Source: Mesorhizobium sp. (lineage in GTDB: Bacteria; Pseudomonadota; Alphaproteobacteria; Rhizobiales; Rhizobiaceae). Taken from it: 64,000 bases of DNA. The stretch is from contig SUGL01000029.1 in the NCBI GenBank assembly GCA_004963905.1, forward strand, positions 1 through 64,000, given 5' to 3'. The translations under genes were made by a program, and so were the position numbers. Below, in pieces: positions 7,812-16,032 of this stretch; position 1 is the stretch's first letter; every line of letters begins with the position of its first letter. A model generated the notes under the pieces. That model made no database searches. It was not told the DNA's origin and saw only the letters and a program-made list of their open reading frames with translations.

Positions 7812-8732
7812 ATGAGCATTACGGCTGCACAGGTCAAAGAACTCCGCGACTTGACCGGCGCGGGTATGATGGACTGCAAGGCGGCGTTGAACGAAACCAA
7901 CGGCGACATGGAAGCGGCCGTCGACTGGCTGCGCAAGAAGGGCATCTCCAAGGCCGACAAGAAGGCCGGCCGCACTGCGGCGGAGGGCCTGATCGGCGTC
8001 GATTCCGGCGTTCGCGAAGCCGCAATCGTCGAGGTCAATTCCGAGACCGACTTCGTGGCCCGTAACGCGGCCTTCCAGGAAATCGTCGCCAACGTCGCCA
8101 AGGTCGCGCTCGCTTACGGCACGACCGAGGCGGTGGCCGCGGCCAAGTATCCGGGCTCCGACAAGTCGGTCACCGACACCATCAAGGATGCGGTCGGCAC
8201 CATCGGCGAGAACATGGGCTTCCGCCGTTCGGCCAAGCTCACCGTTCCGCATGGCGCAGTGGCGACCTATGTCCACAATGCCGTCGCCGACGGCCTCGGC
8301 AAGCTCGGCGTGCTGGTCGCGATCGAGACCACCGGCAACGAACATGCCGCTAATGCATTCGGCCGCCAGGTCGCCATGCATGTCGCGGCGACCAACCCGG
8401 TCGCGCTGAACGCCGAGGAGGTCGACCCGGCGCTGGTCGAGCGCGAGAAGGCGATCTTCTCCGACCAGGCGCGCCAGTCCGGCAAGCCGGAAGCGATCAT
8501 CGAGAAGATGGTCGAGGGCCGCCTGCGCAAGTTCTACGAAGAGGTGGTGCTTCTGAAGCAGGCCTTCGTGCTCAATCCCGACATCACCGTCGAGAAGGCG
8601 CTGAAGGATGCCGAGAAGGAGATCGGCGCTCCGGCCAAGATCAGCGCTTACCTGCGCTTCGCGCTCGGCGAAGGCATCGAGAAGGAAACGACCGATTTCG
8701 CGGCGGAAGTCGCGGCCGCGGTCAAGAAATAG
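7812..8732 (+). CDS. tsf: Translation elongation factor Ts
   Basis: A 306-aa EF-Ts, the guanine nucleotide exchange factor for EF-Tu. The N-terminal UBA-like region (VKELRDLTGAGMMDCKAAL) and the exchange motif TDFVARN (TDFV at 79-82) are intact, and the two dimerisation/core subdomains follow to a normal length. GAGGCGAC precedes the ATG. A strong terminator hairpin follows at 8769-8800. pyrH, often the next gene in related genomes, here lies 2.9 kb downstream beyond an inserted cassette. Confidence 0.98.
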   Translation: MSITAAQVKELRDLTGAGMMDCKAALNETNGDMEAAVDWLRKKGISKADKKAGRTAAEGLIGVDSGVREAAIVEVNSETDFVARNAAFQEIVANVAKVALAYGTTEAVAAAKYPGSDKSVTDTIKDAVGTIGENMGFRRSAKLTVPHGAVATYVHNAVADGLGKLGVLVAIETTGNEHAANAFGRQVAMHVAATNPVALNAEEVDPALVEREKAIFSDQARQSGKPEAIIEKMVEGRLRKFYEEVVLLKQAFVLNPDITVEKALKDAEKEIGAPAKISAYLRFALGEGIEKETTDFAAEVAAAVKK

Positions 8733-8759
8733 CCCGAAGAAAAAGTAAGGCTAAAGAGC

Positions 8760-9686
8760 TCAGGCAACTCGGCCGGGTGTCCGCATGGATGCCCGGCCGA
8801 TTTCATGAGCGGTGTCGATGAAGGCCCTGAGCTTCGGCGCCATCGAGGCCCGGCGCGGGAAGTAGAGGAAGAGGCCCGGCTCCTCGATCGCCGTCTTCGG
8901 CAGGACCTGGACCAGGCGACCGGCGGCGAGATCGGCGCGCACCAGTGGCTCGAAGACATAGGCGAGCCCGACACCGGCAAGCGCAAGATCGATAGCCGCA
9001 AGCGAATCGGTGACGACGGCCGTGCCGCGCGTCTCGACCGCGACATCCTTGCCGTTATCGTTCAAATCCCAGCGATAGAGGCCGCCGGAGCGTACGAGCC
9101 GGTAGCCGATGCAATTGTGCTTCGCGAGGTCGGCCACGTCGCGCGGCCGGCCGTGCTTTCCGATATAGCCGGGCGAAGCGACGATCACGGCCTTGAAGGG
9201 CGCCGTGAGCCGCACGGTGATCATGTCCTGCGCGATCATCTCACCAAGCCTGATGCCGGCGTCGAAACCCTCGCCGACGATGTCGACAAGGCCCTGTTCG
9301 GCGAAGACCTCGACCGTCACATCAGGATAGCGTTCGGCCATGGCCGCGACCACGGGCGTCACCGCCAATGGGATCGCGACGTTGGAGGCATTGATCCGGA
9401 GCAGACCGGAAGGCCGGCCCTTGACGCCGCGGATGCGGTCCATCCGCTCGGCGATGTCCTGAAGGGCAGGGGCCGCCGTCTCCACCAGCGCCTTGCCGGC
9501 TTCGGTCAGCGAGACGCTGCGTGTCGTGCGCGCGAACAGCGGCTGGCCGATGCGCTCCTCCACCAGCCGCACGGCATGGCTGACGGCCGACGGGCTCATG
9601 CCAAGCTCGGCCGCGGCAAGCGCGAAGCCGCCCCGCCTCGCCACGGCGACAATCACAGGCAGATGCGTGAGCAGATCCCGGTCCAT
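8760..9686 (-). CDS. LysR-family transcriptional regulator
   Basis: A 308-aa LysR-type regulator. The N-terminal winged HTH is clear (VAVARRGGFALAAAELGMSPSAVSHAVRLVEERIGQPLF, residues about 13-51), followed by a LysR substrate-binding domain. ATG at 9686 gives the usual length; an in-frame ATG at 9704 with an adjacent AGGA is an alternative. It is divergent from the SnoaL-like and aldo-keto reductase genes, the classic layout for a regulator and its target. Its 3' end overlaps the terminator hairpin of tsf. The inducer is unknown. Confidence 0.92.
   Translation of the reverse strand: MDRDLLTHLPVIVAVARRGGFALAAAELGMSPSAVSHAVRLVEERIGQPLFARTTRSVSLTEAGKALVETAAPALQDIAERMDRIRGVKGRPSGLLRINASNVAIPLAVTPVVAAMAERYPDVTVEVFAEQGLVDIVGEGFDAGIRLGEMIAQDMITVRLTAPFKAVIVASPGYIGKHGRPRDVADLAKHNCIGYRLVRSGGLYRWDLNDNGKDVAVETRGTAVVTDSLAAIDLALAGVGLAYVFEPLVRADLAAGRLVQVLPKTAIEEPGLFLYFPRRASMAPKLRAFIDTAHEIGRASMRTPGRVA
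8769..8800 (+). terminator. Terminator of tsf, lying inside the lysR 3' coding end
   Basis: A 14-bp stem (8769-8782 with 8787-8800, two G-U pairs) closes the tetraloop GCAT and is followed by TTTC. Read on the plus strand it fits termination of rpsB-tsf. The same bases encode the C-terminal residues of the convergent LysR gene. Confidence 0.75.
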
Positions 9687-9801
9687 TCGTGAATGATATC
9701 GCATGGTCCTTGCGAACAATGCAATCTTATCGATGCCGGCGCGCCGGTCCACATTACCGTCAACACATCGGCGGCGGGCCGATAGCTCAAGGAGAAGAGA
9801 C

Positions 9802-10329
9802 ATGAATGCGTTGAGACATGTGACCTTCGCGGCAGGACTGGCGCTGGCGCCGGTCGATGCCGGCGCAGCCGAGCCAACCGCTTGGCAAGCGCTCGCCGAC
9901 GAGCGCGCCGTCATCCGTATTGCGGACGCCATCGACCGCGCCGTCGATGCGCAGGACTGGAAGCTTGCGCGCAGTCATTTCGCCGACCGTGTCACTGCCG
10001 ACTTCAGCAGCCTTTCCGGGCAGCCTGCCGCCAACATCGCCTCCGACGACCTGATCGGCGCCTGGGCGGCGAATCTCAAGGGAAGCAAGACGAGCCTGCA
10101 TCTGCGCACCAACCACCAGGTCGTTATCGAGGGCGACAAGGCTACCGTCCTTTCCAACGGCTATGCCTGGAACAGGATGGAAGGCAATGGCGATCCGCTC
10201 TGGGAAGTCTGGGGCACGTATGAGCATCGCCTGACCCGCTCGGCCGCCGGCTGGAAGGTCGACGGGTTCACCTTCCGCATGACGCATGAGCGCGGCAATC
10301 CATGGGTCAAGGCGACCCCCGGCCAATAA
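9802..10329 (+). CDS. SnoaL/NTF2-like protein with predicted signal peptide
   Basis: A 175-aa protein with an N-terminal signal-like stretch (HVTFAAGLALAPVDAGA, about residues 6-22) and a SnoaL-like (NTF2-fold) domain: IRIADAIDRAVDAQDWKLARSHF, then WEVWGTYEHRLTRSAAGWKVDGF. Many such domains are small hydrolases, isomerases or binding scaffolds; the substrate is unknown. The start at 9802 has AAGGAG at 9789-9794. The aldo-keto reductase gene follows after 29 bases, and both diverge from lysR, so they probably form a LysR-controlled operon. Confidence 0.75.
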   Translation: MNALRHVTFAAGLALAPVDAGAAEPTAWQALADERAVIRIADAIDRAVDAQDWKLARSHFADRVTADFSSLSGQPAANIASDDLIGAWAANLKGSKTSLHLRTNHQVVIEGDKATVLSNGYAWNRMEGNGDPLWEVWGTYEHRLTRSAAGWKVDGFTFRMTHERGNPWVKATPGQ

Positions 10330-10358
10330 GCCGACATCAAACACGATTGGAGCCTATC

Positions 10359-11468
10359 ATGAGCATGACCTATTACACGCTCGGCAACAGCGGCCTGCGC
10401 GTCAGCCGGCTGGCGCTGGGCACCATGACCTTCGGCACCGAATGGGGCTGGGGCGCTGACAGGGAAACCGCCCGCGCCATGTTCGACGCTTACGTCGAGG
10501 CCGGCGGCAATTTCTTCGACACCGCCGATCTCTATACCGGCGGCACCGCCGAGACCTGGCTCGGCGAATTCGTCGCCGAGCGCGGCTTGCGAGACAAGGC
10601 GGTGATAGCGACCAAATTCTCGATGAACGTAGATCCCGGCAATCCGAATGCGGGCGGCAACGGACGCAAGAACATCATGCGCGCGGTGGACGCGTCGCTG
10701 AAGCGGCTCGGAACCGACTATATCGACCTTTATCTCATGCATATCTGGGATAGGCTGACGCCGGCCGAGGAAGTGCTGCGCACGCTGGACGATCTCGTTC
10801 GCGCGGGCAAGGTGCGCCACATCGGCCTCTCAGACGTGCCGGCCTGGTATGCCGGCCGGGCGCAGGCGATCGCCGAATTGCGCGGCTATGAGCCGATCTC
10901 GGCACTGCAGCTCGAATATTCGCTGACCGAGCGCAGCATCGAGCATGAGTTCGTGCCTTTCGCCACACGCCATGGCGCCGGCATCATGGTCTGGAGCCCG
11001 CTGGCCAGCGGGATGCTCAGCGGCAAATACCGCCCGACACAGGCCGGCAATTCCGGCCGATTGGACGGTTTCCGCAACACCACGCATCCGGGTTTCCAGA
11101 AATTCACCGACCGCAATTGGGCGATCGTGGCGGAGCTCGAAAAGGTGGCTGCCGAACTCGGCCGCAGCATGGCTCAGGTGGCACTCAACTGGGCGGCAAC
11201 GCAGCCTGGTATCGCCACGGTCATCCTCGGCGCGACGAAGCTTGCCCAATTGCAGGACAATCTCGCGGCGCTCGATTTTTCGATTACGCCCGAGCTTCGC
11301 AAGCGGCTCGATTCGGCGAGCAGCATGCCGGCGCCGTTTCCTCATTCCTACTTCGGGCCGGAAATCCAGGGGCGGGTGACCGGCGGCGCCACAACCGGCG
11401 ACAAACCGTCCGGCTATTCTGCACCGGTCCTGATCGAAGGCGAGGCGGCCAGCGTCAGCAGCAACTGA
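10359..11468 (+). CDS. Aldo/keto reductase
   Basis: A 369-aa NAD(P)H-dependent aldo/keto reductase. The catalytic tetrad is visible: Asp54 and Tyr59 (FFDTADLYTGG), Lys86 (VIATKFS) and His128 (LYLMHIWD). The nucleotide-binding end is VILGATKLAQLQDNLAAL. The extra C-terminal tail after residue 330 is longer than in minimal members. It lies downstream of the SnoaL-like gene and opposite a LysR regulator, which suggests inducible carbonyl detoxification; the substrate is unknown. Confidence 0.92.
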   Translation: MSMTYYTLGNSGLRVSRLALGTMTFGTEWGWGADRETARAMFDAYVEAGGNFFDTADLYTGGTAETWLGEFVAERGLRDKAVIATKFSMNVDPGNPNAGGNGRKNIMRAVDASLKRLGTDYIDLYLMHIWDRLTPAEEVLRTLDDLVRAGKVRHIGLSDVPAWYAGRAQAIAELRGYEPISALQLEYSLTERSIEHEFVPFATRHGAGIMVWSPLASGMLSGKYRPTQAGNSGRLDGFRNTTHPGFQKFTDRNWAIVAELEKVAAELGRSMAQVALNWAATQPGIATVILGATKLAQLQDNLAALDFSITPELRKRLDSASSMPAPFPHSYFGPEIQGRVTGGATTGDKPSGYSAPVLIEGEAASVSSN

Positions 11469-11618
11469 TCGAAAAAGCCTGGGATTTTGCGCAAGGGCGC
11501 GGCGTGACATCGCCGCGCCCTTCGTGTATCGGGTCGAACCATCATGCCAGCGCCGCCAGGCGAAGCGGGGCAATTTTCGCCTCCAGATTTGCCCGCGCCG
11601 AGATTTTCGAGGAACCAG

Positions 11619-12341
11619 ATGACGGTGAAGCCCCTCTATCGACGTGTCTTGCTGAAAGCTTCGGGCGAAGCGCTGATGGGAGAACAGCATTTCGGCATCG
11701 ACGTCTCGGTCGTCGACCGCATCGCCGCCGACATTGCCGAGGCGCGGGCACTTGGCATCGAAGTCGGTGTCGTGATCGGCGGCGGCAACATCTTCCGCGG
11801 CGTGGCCGTCGCCTCCAAGGGCGGCGACCGCGTCACCGGCGACCACATGGGCATGTTGGCCACCGTCATCAACTCGCTGGCGCTGCGCACCTCGCTGAAC
11901 AAGATCGGCGTCGACGCCGTGGTGCTTTCGGCCATCGCCATGCCCGAGCTCTGCGAGAGTTTTTCACAGCGCCAGGCGACCGCGTACATGAACCAGGGCA
12001 AGGTGGTGATCTTCGCCGGCGGCACCGGCAATCCGTTCTTCACCACCGATTCGGCCGCCGCGCTTCGCGCCGCCGAGATCGGAGCCGACGCGCTGTTCAA
12101 GGGCACCCAGGTCGACGGTGTCTATTCGGCCGACCCCAAGAAGGATCCGAACGCGGTACGCTTCGACCGCATAAGTCATGCCGAGGTCATCAAACGCGGG
12201 CTTACGATCATGGATACGGCCGCGATTGCACTTGCGCGCGAAAACAACATTCCGATAATCGTCTATTCGATCCACGAAAAGGGTGGTTTCGGCGAAATTC
12301 TGAGGGGCGGCGGCCGTTGCACGATCGTCGCGGACAATTGA
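11619..12341 (+). CDS. pyrH: UMP kinase
   Basis: A 240-aa bacterial UMP kinase of the amino-acid kinase fold, making UDP from UMP. Motifs are RRVLLKASGEALMG, VVIGGGNIFRGV, GDHMGMLATVINSLAL, GGTGNPFFTTDSAAALRA and VDGVYSADPKKDP. ATG at 11619 sits behind GAGGAACCAG and removes a 25-residue non-homologous extension. frr follows 89 bases downstream, the conserved pyrH-frr-uppS-cdsA order. Confidence 0.98.
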   Translation: MTVKPLYRRVLLKASGEALMGEQHFGIDVSVVDRIAADIAEARALGIEVGVVIGGGNIFRGVAVASKGGDRVTGDHMGMLATVINSLALRTSLNKIGVDAVVLSAIAMPELCESFSQRQATAYMNQGKVVIFAGGTGNPFFTTDSAAALRAAEIGADALFKGTQVDGVYSADPKKDPNAVRFDRISHAEVIKRGLTIMDTAAIALARENNIPIIVYSIHEKGGFGEILRGGGRCTIVADN

Positions 12342-12430
12342 CCGGGGCCGGAGTCGGCTAAATGATCGCCGTTTTCGGACGTGACTAGAAGACAAGCAGT
12401 GAACCCGGCGAACGGGTCGAGGAGATGATC

Positions 12431-12985
12431 ATGAGTGGCGAATATGACGATCTCAAGCGGCGCATGGACGGGGCGATCGCGGCCTTCAAGCATGATCTTG
12501 CTTCGCTGCGCACCGGCCGCGCCTCCAGCAACCTGCTCGACGCCGTCCAGGTCCAGGCCTACGGCACGACGATGCCGATCAACCAGGTGGCCAATGTGAC
12601 GGTGCCGGAGCCGCGCATGATTTCGGTCTCGGTCTGGGACAAGTCGATGGTCAGCGCCGTCGACCGCGCCATCCGCGAGGCCAATCTCGGCTTCAACCCG
12701 ATCGTCGACGGCACCAATCTCAGGATTCCGCTGCCTGAACTCAACGAGCAGCGCCGCAAGGAACTGGTCAAGATCTCGCACGGCTATGCCGAGAACGCCC
12801 GCGTCGCGGTGCGCCATGTCCGCCGCGACGGCATGGATTTCCTCAAGAAGGCGGAAAAGGACGGCACGATCAGCGAGGACGATCATCGCAAGCGGTCCGA
12901 CCAGGTGCAGAAGCTGACCGACGAGATGATCAGCACCATCGATCACCTGCTTTCCGATAAGGAAGCTGAAATCATGCAGGTTTAG
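12431..12985 (+). CDS. frr: Ribosome recycling factor
   Basis: A 184-aa ribosome recycling factor that splits post-termination ribosomes with EF-G. Hallmarks are the N-terminal RRMDGAIAAFKHDLASLRTGRAS, the VPEPRMISVSVWDK block, and the C-terminal helix region VRHVRRDGMDFLKKAEKDG...DDHRKRSDQVQKLTD. ATG at 12431 is chosen over ATG at 12425 because the GAGGAG site (12418-12423) is then properly spaced. uppS follows after 32 bases. Confidence 0.97.
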   Translation: MSGEYDDLKRRMDGAIAAFKHDLASLRTGRASSNLLDAVQVQAYGTTMPINQVANVTVPEPRMISVSVWDKSMVSAVDRAIREANLGFNPIVDGTNLRIPLPELNEQRRKELVKISHGYAENARVAVRHVRRDGMDFLKKAEKDGTISEDDHRKRSDQVQKLTDEMISTIDHLLSDKEAEIMQV

Positions 12986-13017
12986 GGTCGGTTTCTCACC
13001 GGCTCGAAAGCGAGACC

Positions 13018-13737
13018 ATGGCAACGCCCGCGCATGTCGCGATCATCATGGACGGAAATGGACGCTGGGCCAAGGCGCGCGGCATGCCGAGGCTTGCCGG
13101 CCACCGCGCCGGCGTCGAGGCCTTGCGCAAGACGGTGCGCGCCGCGCCCGAGCTCGGCATCTCCTACCTGACGGTCTACGCCTTCTCCTCCGAAAACTGG
13201 TCGCGGCCGAAATCCGAGGTCAGCGACCTGATGGGCCTTTTGAAGCTCTTCATCCGCCGCGATCTCGCCGAACTGCACCAGAATGGCGTGCGGGTGAGGG
13301 TGATCGGCGACCGGGAAGGGCTGCAACCAGACATCAGGGGACTGCTGCAGGAAGCCGAATCGCTGACCGCCGGCAACGAGGCGCTGACACTGGTCATCGC
13401 CTTCAACTATGGCGGCCGCGACGAGATCGTGCGCACCGCGCGCAAGCTCGCCGATGCTGTGGCTCGCGGCGAAATGACGAGCGACGCCATCACGATGGAG
13501 AGCTTTGCCGGTTCGCTCGACACCGAGGGTATTCCCGATCCCGACCTGGTGATCCGCACCAGTGGCGAGCTCCGGCTGTCGAACTTCCTTTTGTGGCAGG
13601 CCGCCTACAGCGAGCTCGTTTTCCTGCCTTGCTACTGGCCGGACTTCAGCCGGGAGCATCTGGCCGACGCCCTGCGGGACTTTGCCGGCCGCGAGCGCCG
13701 TTTCGGCGGGCTCGCCGCCCGCGACGTCGCTTTGTAG
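13018..13737 (+). CDS. uppS: Isoprenyl transferase (undecaprenyl diphosphate synthase)
   Basis: A 239-aa cis-prenyltransferase that extends farnesyl-PP with IPP to the C55 lipid carrier used for peptidoglycan and O-antigen. The signature IIMDGNGRWAKARG has the catalytic Asp12, and the C-terminal signature RTSGELRLSNFLLWQAAYSE is intact. Length is typical. cdsA begins 11 bases after its stop, so translation is probably coupled. Confidence 0.97.
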   Translation: MATPAHVAIIMDGNGRWAKARGMPRLAGHRAGVEALRKTVRAAPELGISYLTVYAFSSENWSRPKSEVSDLMGLLKLFIRRDLAELHQNGVRVRVIGDREGLQPDIRGLLQEAESLTAGNEALTLVIAFNYGGRDEIVRTARKLADAVARGEMTSDAITMESFAGSLDTEGIPDPDLVIRTSGELRLSNFLLWQAAYSELVFLPCYWPDFSREHLADALRDFAGRERRFGGLAARDVAL

Positions 13738-13748
13738 CGCCGGCATCA

Positions 13749-14567
13749 ATGAGCAATCTCCAGCAGCGCGTCATCTCGGCCATCGTGATGGCGGCCCTCA
13801 CACTTGCGCTCACCTGGCTGGGGGCGCTGCCGTTCCGGCTGTTCTGCGCGGCGATCGCGGCGCTGATATTCTACGAATGGACGCGCATGTCGCGCGCCGA
13901 GAGCGGCGCGAGGCTCGGCTTTCTGGCGGAAGCGCTGATTCTCGTCTTTGTCGGAATGCTGATTGCCGGGCCGCCGGCCCTGTGGCTGCTCACTCTGGTC
14001 GCAGCCCTCGCAGCTATCGCCGCTGTTGCCGCGCGGCTGCGGGGAGCAGCGCAATGGGAGGCATCGGGGCTGGCCTACGCGTCGTTGTCGGGCTTTTCAC
14101 TCGCCTACCTGCGCGATGACAACCATTCGGGGCTGATCGCCATCCTCTTCCTGTTCGCGGTGGTCTGGGCGACCGACATTGCGGCCTATTTCGTCGGTCG
14201 GGCGGTCGGCGGGCCAAAACTCGCGCCGTCGATCTCGCCCGGCAAGACGCAGAGCGGCGCGCTCGGCGGCGCCGTGGGCGGCGTGGTTGCCGGATTGCTG
14301 CTGGCAATCGCTACCGGGGCTGGCAATCTCATCATGCTTGGCCTTGTCGCCTTGGCGCTCTCTATCGTCTCGCAGGTCGGCGATCTGTTCGAATCCTGGG
14401 TCAAGCGCCGACACGGCTGCAAGGATTCGAGCAATCTCATTCCCGGCCATGGCGGCGTCATGGACAGGGTCGATGGGCTTGTCGCGGCGGCTTTCGCCCT
14501 GTACCTGATCGGCTGGGTTTCGACGGGCACCGCCGATCATCCGGCGCAGGGGCTGTTTCCGTTCTAA
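13749..14567 (+). CDS. cdsA: Phosphatidate cytidylyltransferase (CDP-diacylglycerol synthase)
   Basis: A 272-aa inner-membrane enzyme making CDP-diacylglycerol from phosphatidate and CTP. The N-terminal part is a run of hydrophobic helices, and the family signature near residues 220-250 is present (SWVKRRHGCKDSSNLIPGHGG, then DRVD). ATG at 13749 follows the uppS stop closely. In many proteobacteria dxr follows cdsA; here rseP comes next after only 104 bases. Confidence 0.96.
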   Translation: MSNLQQRVISAIVMAALTLALTWLGALPFRLFCAAIAALIFYEWTRMSRAESGARLGFLAEALILVFVGMLIAGPPALWLLTLVAALAAIAAVAARLRGAAQWEASGLAYASLSGFSLAYLRDDNHSGLIAILFLFAVVWATDIAAYFVGRAVGGPKLAPSISPGKTQSGALGGAVGGVVAGLLLAIATGAGNLIMLGLVALALSIVSQVGDLFESWVKRRHGCKDSSNLIPGHGGVMDRVDGLVAAAFALYLIGWVSTGTADHPAQGLFPF

Positions 14568-14671
14568 TGCACCGCCGCAGGGCGGAAAAACGGGCACGCC
14601 ACGGATTCGCCCGGATTGATGTCACAGTCGCGGCGGAGTGCCGCGTTCGCGGGCGAATTTGAGGGCATGAC

Positions 14672-15814
14672 TTGAACGAGATTCTTCACGCCGTCTTCAG
14701 CACCCAAGGATTTGTCCTCGGCACCCTTGTGCCGTTCCTGTTCGTGCTCACCGTCGTGGTGTTCGTGCATGAGATGGGCCACTATCTCATCGGTCGCTGG
14801 TGCGGCATCGGCGTGAAGGCTTTTGCCATCGGTTTCGGCCCGGAGCTTTTCGGCTTCAACGACCGCCACGGCACGCGCTGGAAGCTTTGCGCGATACCGC
14901 TTGGCGGCTACGTCAAATTCGTCGGCGACATGAACGCGACATCGAGCCAGCCGAGCGCCGAGGAGATCGAATCGTTGACCGAGGCCGAGCGCGAGGTCGC
15001 CTTTCACACCCAACCGATCTGGAAGCGCGCAGCGACCGTCGTTGCCGGGCCGCTGTTCAACTTCCTGCTGACGATCGCCGTCTTCGCGGTGCTGTTTTCG
15101 CTTTACGGCCGTCCGGTGATGGAGCCGACCGTGGCCGAAGTCACCGCCGGCAGCCCGGCCGCGCGGGCAGGCATCCAGCCCGGCGACCGATTCGTCAGGG
15201 TCGACGGCAGCAAGGTGGAAACCTTTGCCGATGTTCAGCGCCTGGTTTCGGGCCGCGCCGGCGACGCCATCACTTTCACCATGCTGCGCGATGGCAAGGA
15301 AATCACCGTCACGGCGACGCCGGAGCCGATGGAGCAGCAGGACGCGCTGGGCAACAAGGTCAAGGTCGCGATCATCGGCGTCGCCAACAATGCCGAGTTC
15401 GGGCAGCCGCGACTGGTCTCCTACACGCCCGCGGGCGCGCTGGCGGCGGCTGTCGAGGAAACCGGCCATGTGATCGAGCGCACCGGCCAGTTCATGAAGC
15501 GGTTTGTTGTCGGGCGCGAGGACAAGTGCCAGCTGGGCGGACCGATCAAGATCGCAAAAATGTCGGGTCAGGCGGCCAAACTCGGCTTCGAGTGGCTGGT
15601 GCAGCTTGTTGCATTCCTGTCAGTCGGGATAGGGATTCTCAATCTTCTGCCGATTCCCCCTCTCGACGGCGGCCACCTGTTGTTCTACGGCGTGGAGGCC
15701 GTCATAAGACGGCCCGTGTCGGAGCGGATGATGGAGATGGCCTACCGGACTGGTCTCCTTCTGGTGCTCGGATTTATGGGCTTCGTTTTTTGGAATGATC
15801 TGTTTGGGTGCTGA
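14672..15814 (+). CDS. rseP: Site-2 intramembrane zinc metalloprotease RseP
   Basis: A 380-aa RseP/RIP-type intramembrane protease. The zinc motif HEMGH is at 33-37 in the first membrane helix, the second motif NLLPIPPLDGGH is near residues 323-335 (Asp332), and a periplasmic PDZ domain lies between (GSPAARAGIQPGDRFVRVDG). In other bacteria this family cleaves anti-sigma factors and signal-peptide remnants. The start is TTG at 14672 with GAGGG at 14661-14665; the nearby ATG at 14667 is stopped after two codons. bamA follows. Confidence 0.95.
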   Translation: MNEILHAVFSTQGFVLGTLVPFLFVLTVVVFVHEMGHYLIGRWCGIGVKAFAIGFGPELFGFNDRHGTRWKLCAIPLGGYVKFVGDMNATSSQPSAEEIESLTEAEREVAFHTQPIWKRAATVVAGPLFNFLLTIAVFAVLFSLYGRPVMEPTVAEVTAGSPAARAGIQPGDRFVRVDGSKVETFADVQRLVSGRAGDAITFTMLRDGKEITVTATPEPMEQQDALGNKVKVAIIGVANNAEFGQPRLVSYTPAGALAAAVEETGHVIERTGQFMKRFVVGREDKCQLGGPIKIAKMSGQAAKLGFEWLVQLVAFLSVGIGILNLLPIPPLDGGHLLFYGVEAVIRRPVSERMMEMAYRTGLLLVLGFMGFVFWNDLFGC

Positions 15815-15818
15815 AATC

Positions 15819-15911
15819 ATGAAGAAATTTGGCTTCGGCCCCGGCCATATTGAGACGCCGTTTACCATGCGTGGGGATATGCGTGACACGAAAGCCACGC
15901 AACAGGGTTAA
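15819..15911 (+). CDS. Possible 30-aa leader peptide between rseP and bamA
   Basis: An ATG 4 bases after the rseP stop opens a 30-codon frame (MKKFGFGPGHIETPF...) ending TAA at 15909-15911, at the edge of the bamA upstream palindromes. No clear Shine-Dalgarno is seen and no homologue is recognised, so translation is doubtful. It is listed because its position is compatible with coupling to rseP. Confidence 0.15.
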   Translation: MKKFGFGPGHIETPFTMRGDMRDTKATQQG

Positions 15912-15980
15912 GTAAATACAAATTAACCGGGAGCCTTGCGTGTAGGGGAAATCCGGTTAATACGGTAAGGGAAAATACCG
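15906..15980 (+). promoter_or_regulatory. Inverted repeats upstream of bamA
   Basis: ATTAACCGG (15922-15930) is repeated in inverse as CCGGTTAAT (15953-15961). A further GGTTAA at 15906-15911 gives three GGTTAA/TTAACC half-sites, and CGGTA/TACCG (15963-15980) forms a small hairpin. They lie 50-130 bp upstream of the bamA start, fitting an operator or an RNA leader structure; the regulator is unknown. Confidence 0.4.
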
Positions 15981-16032
15981 CACGTCCGGTTTTCTCGCCG
16001 TGGGGACTACGAGAAAAAGGTACAAAAGCCCG

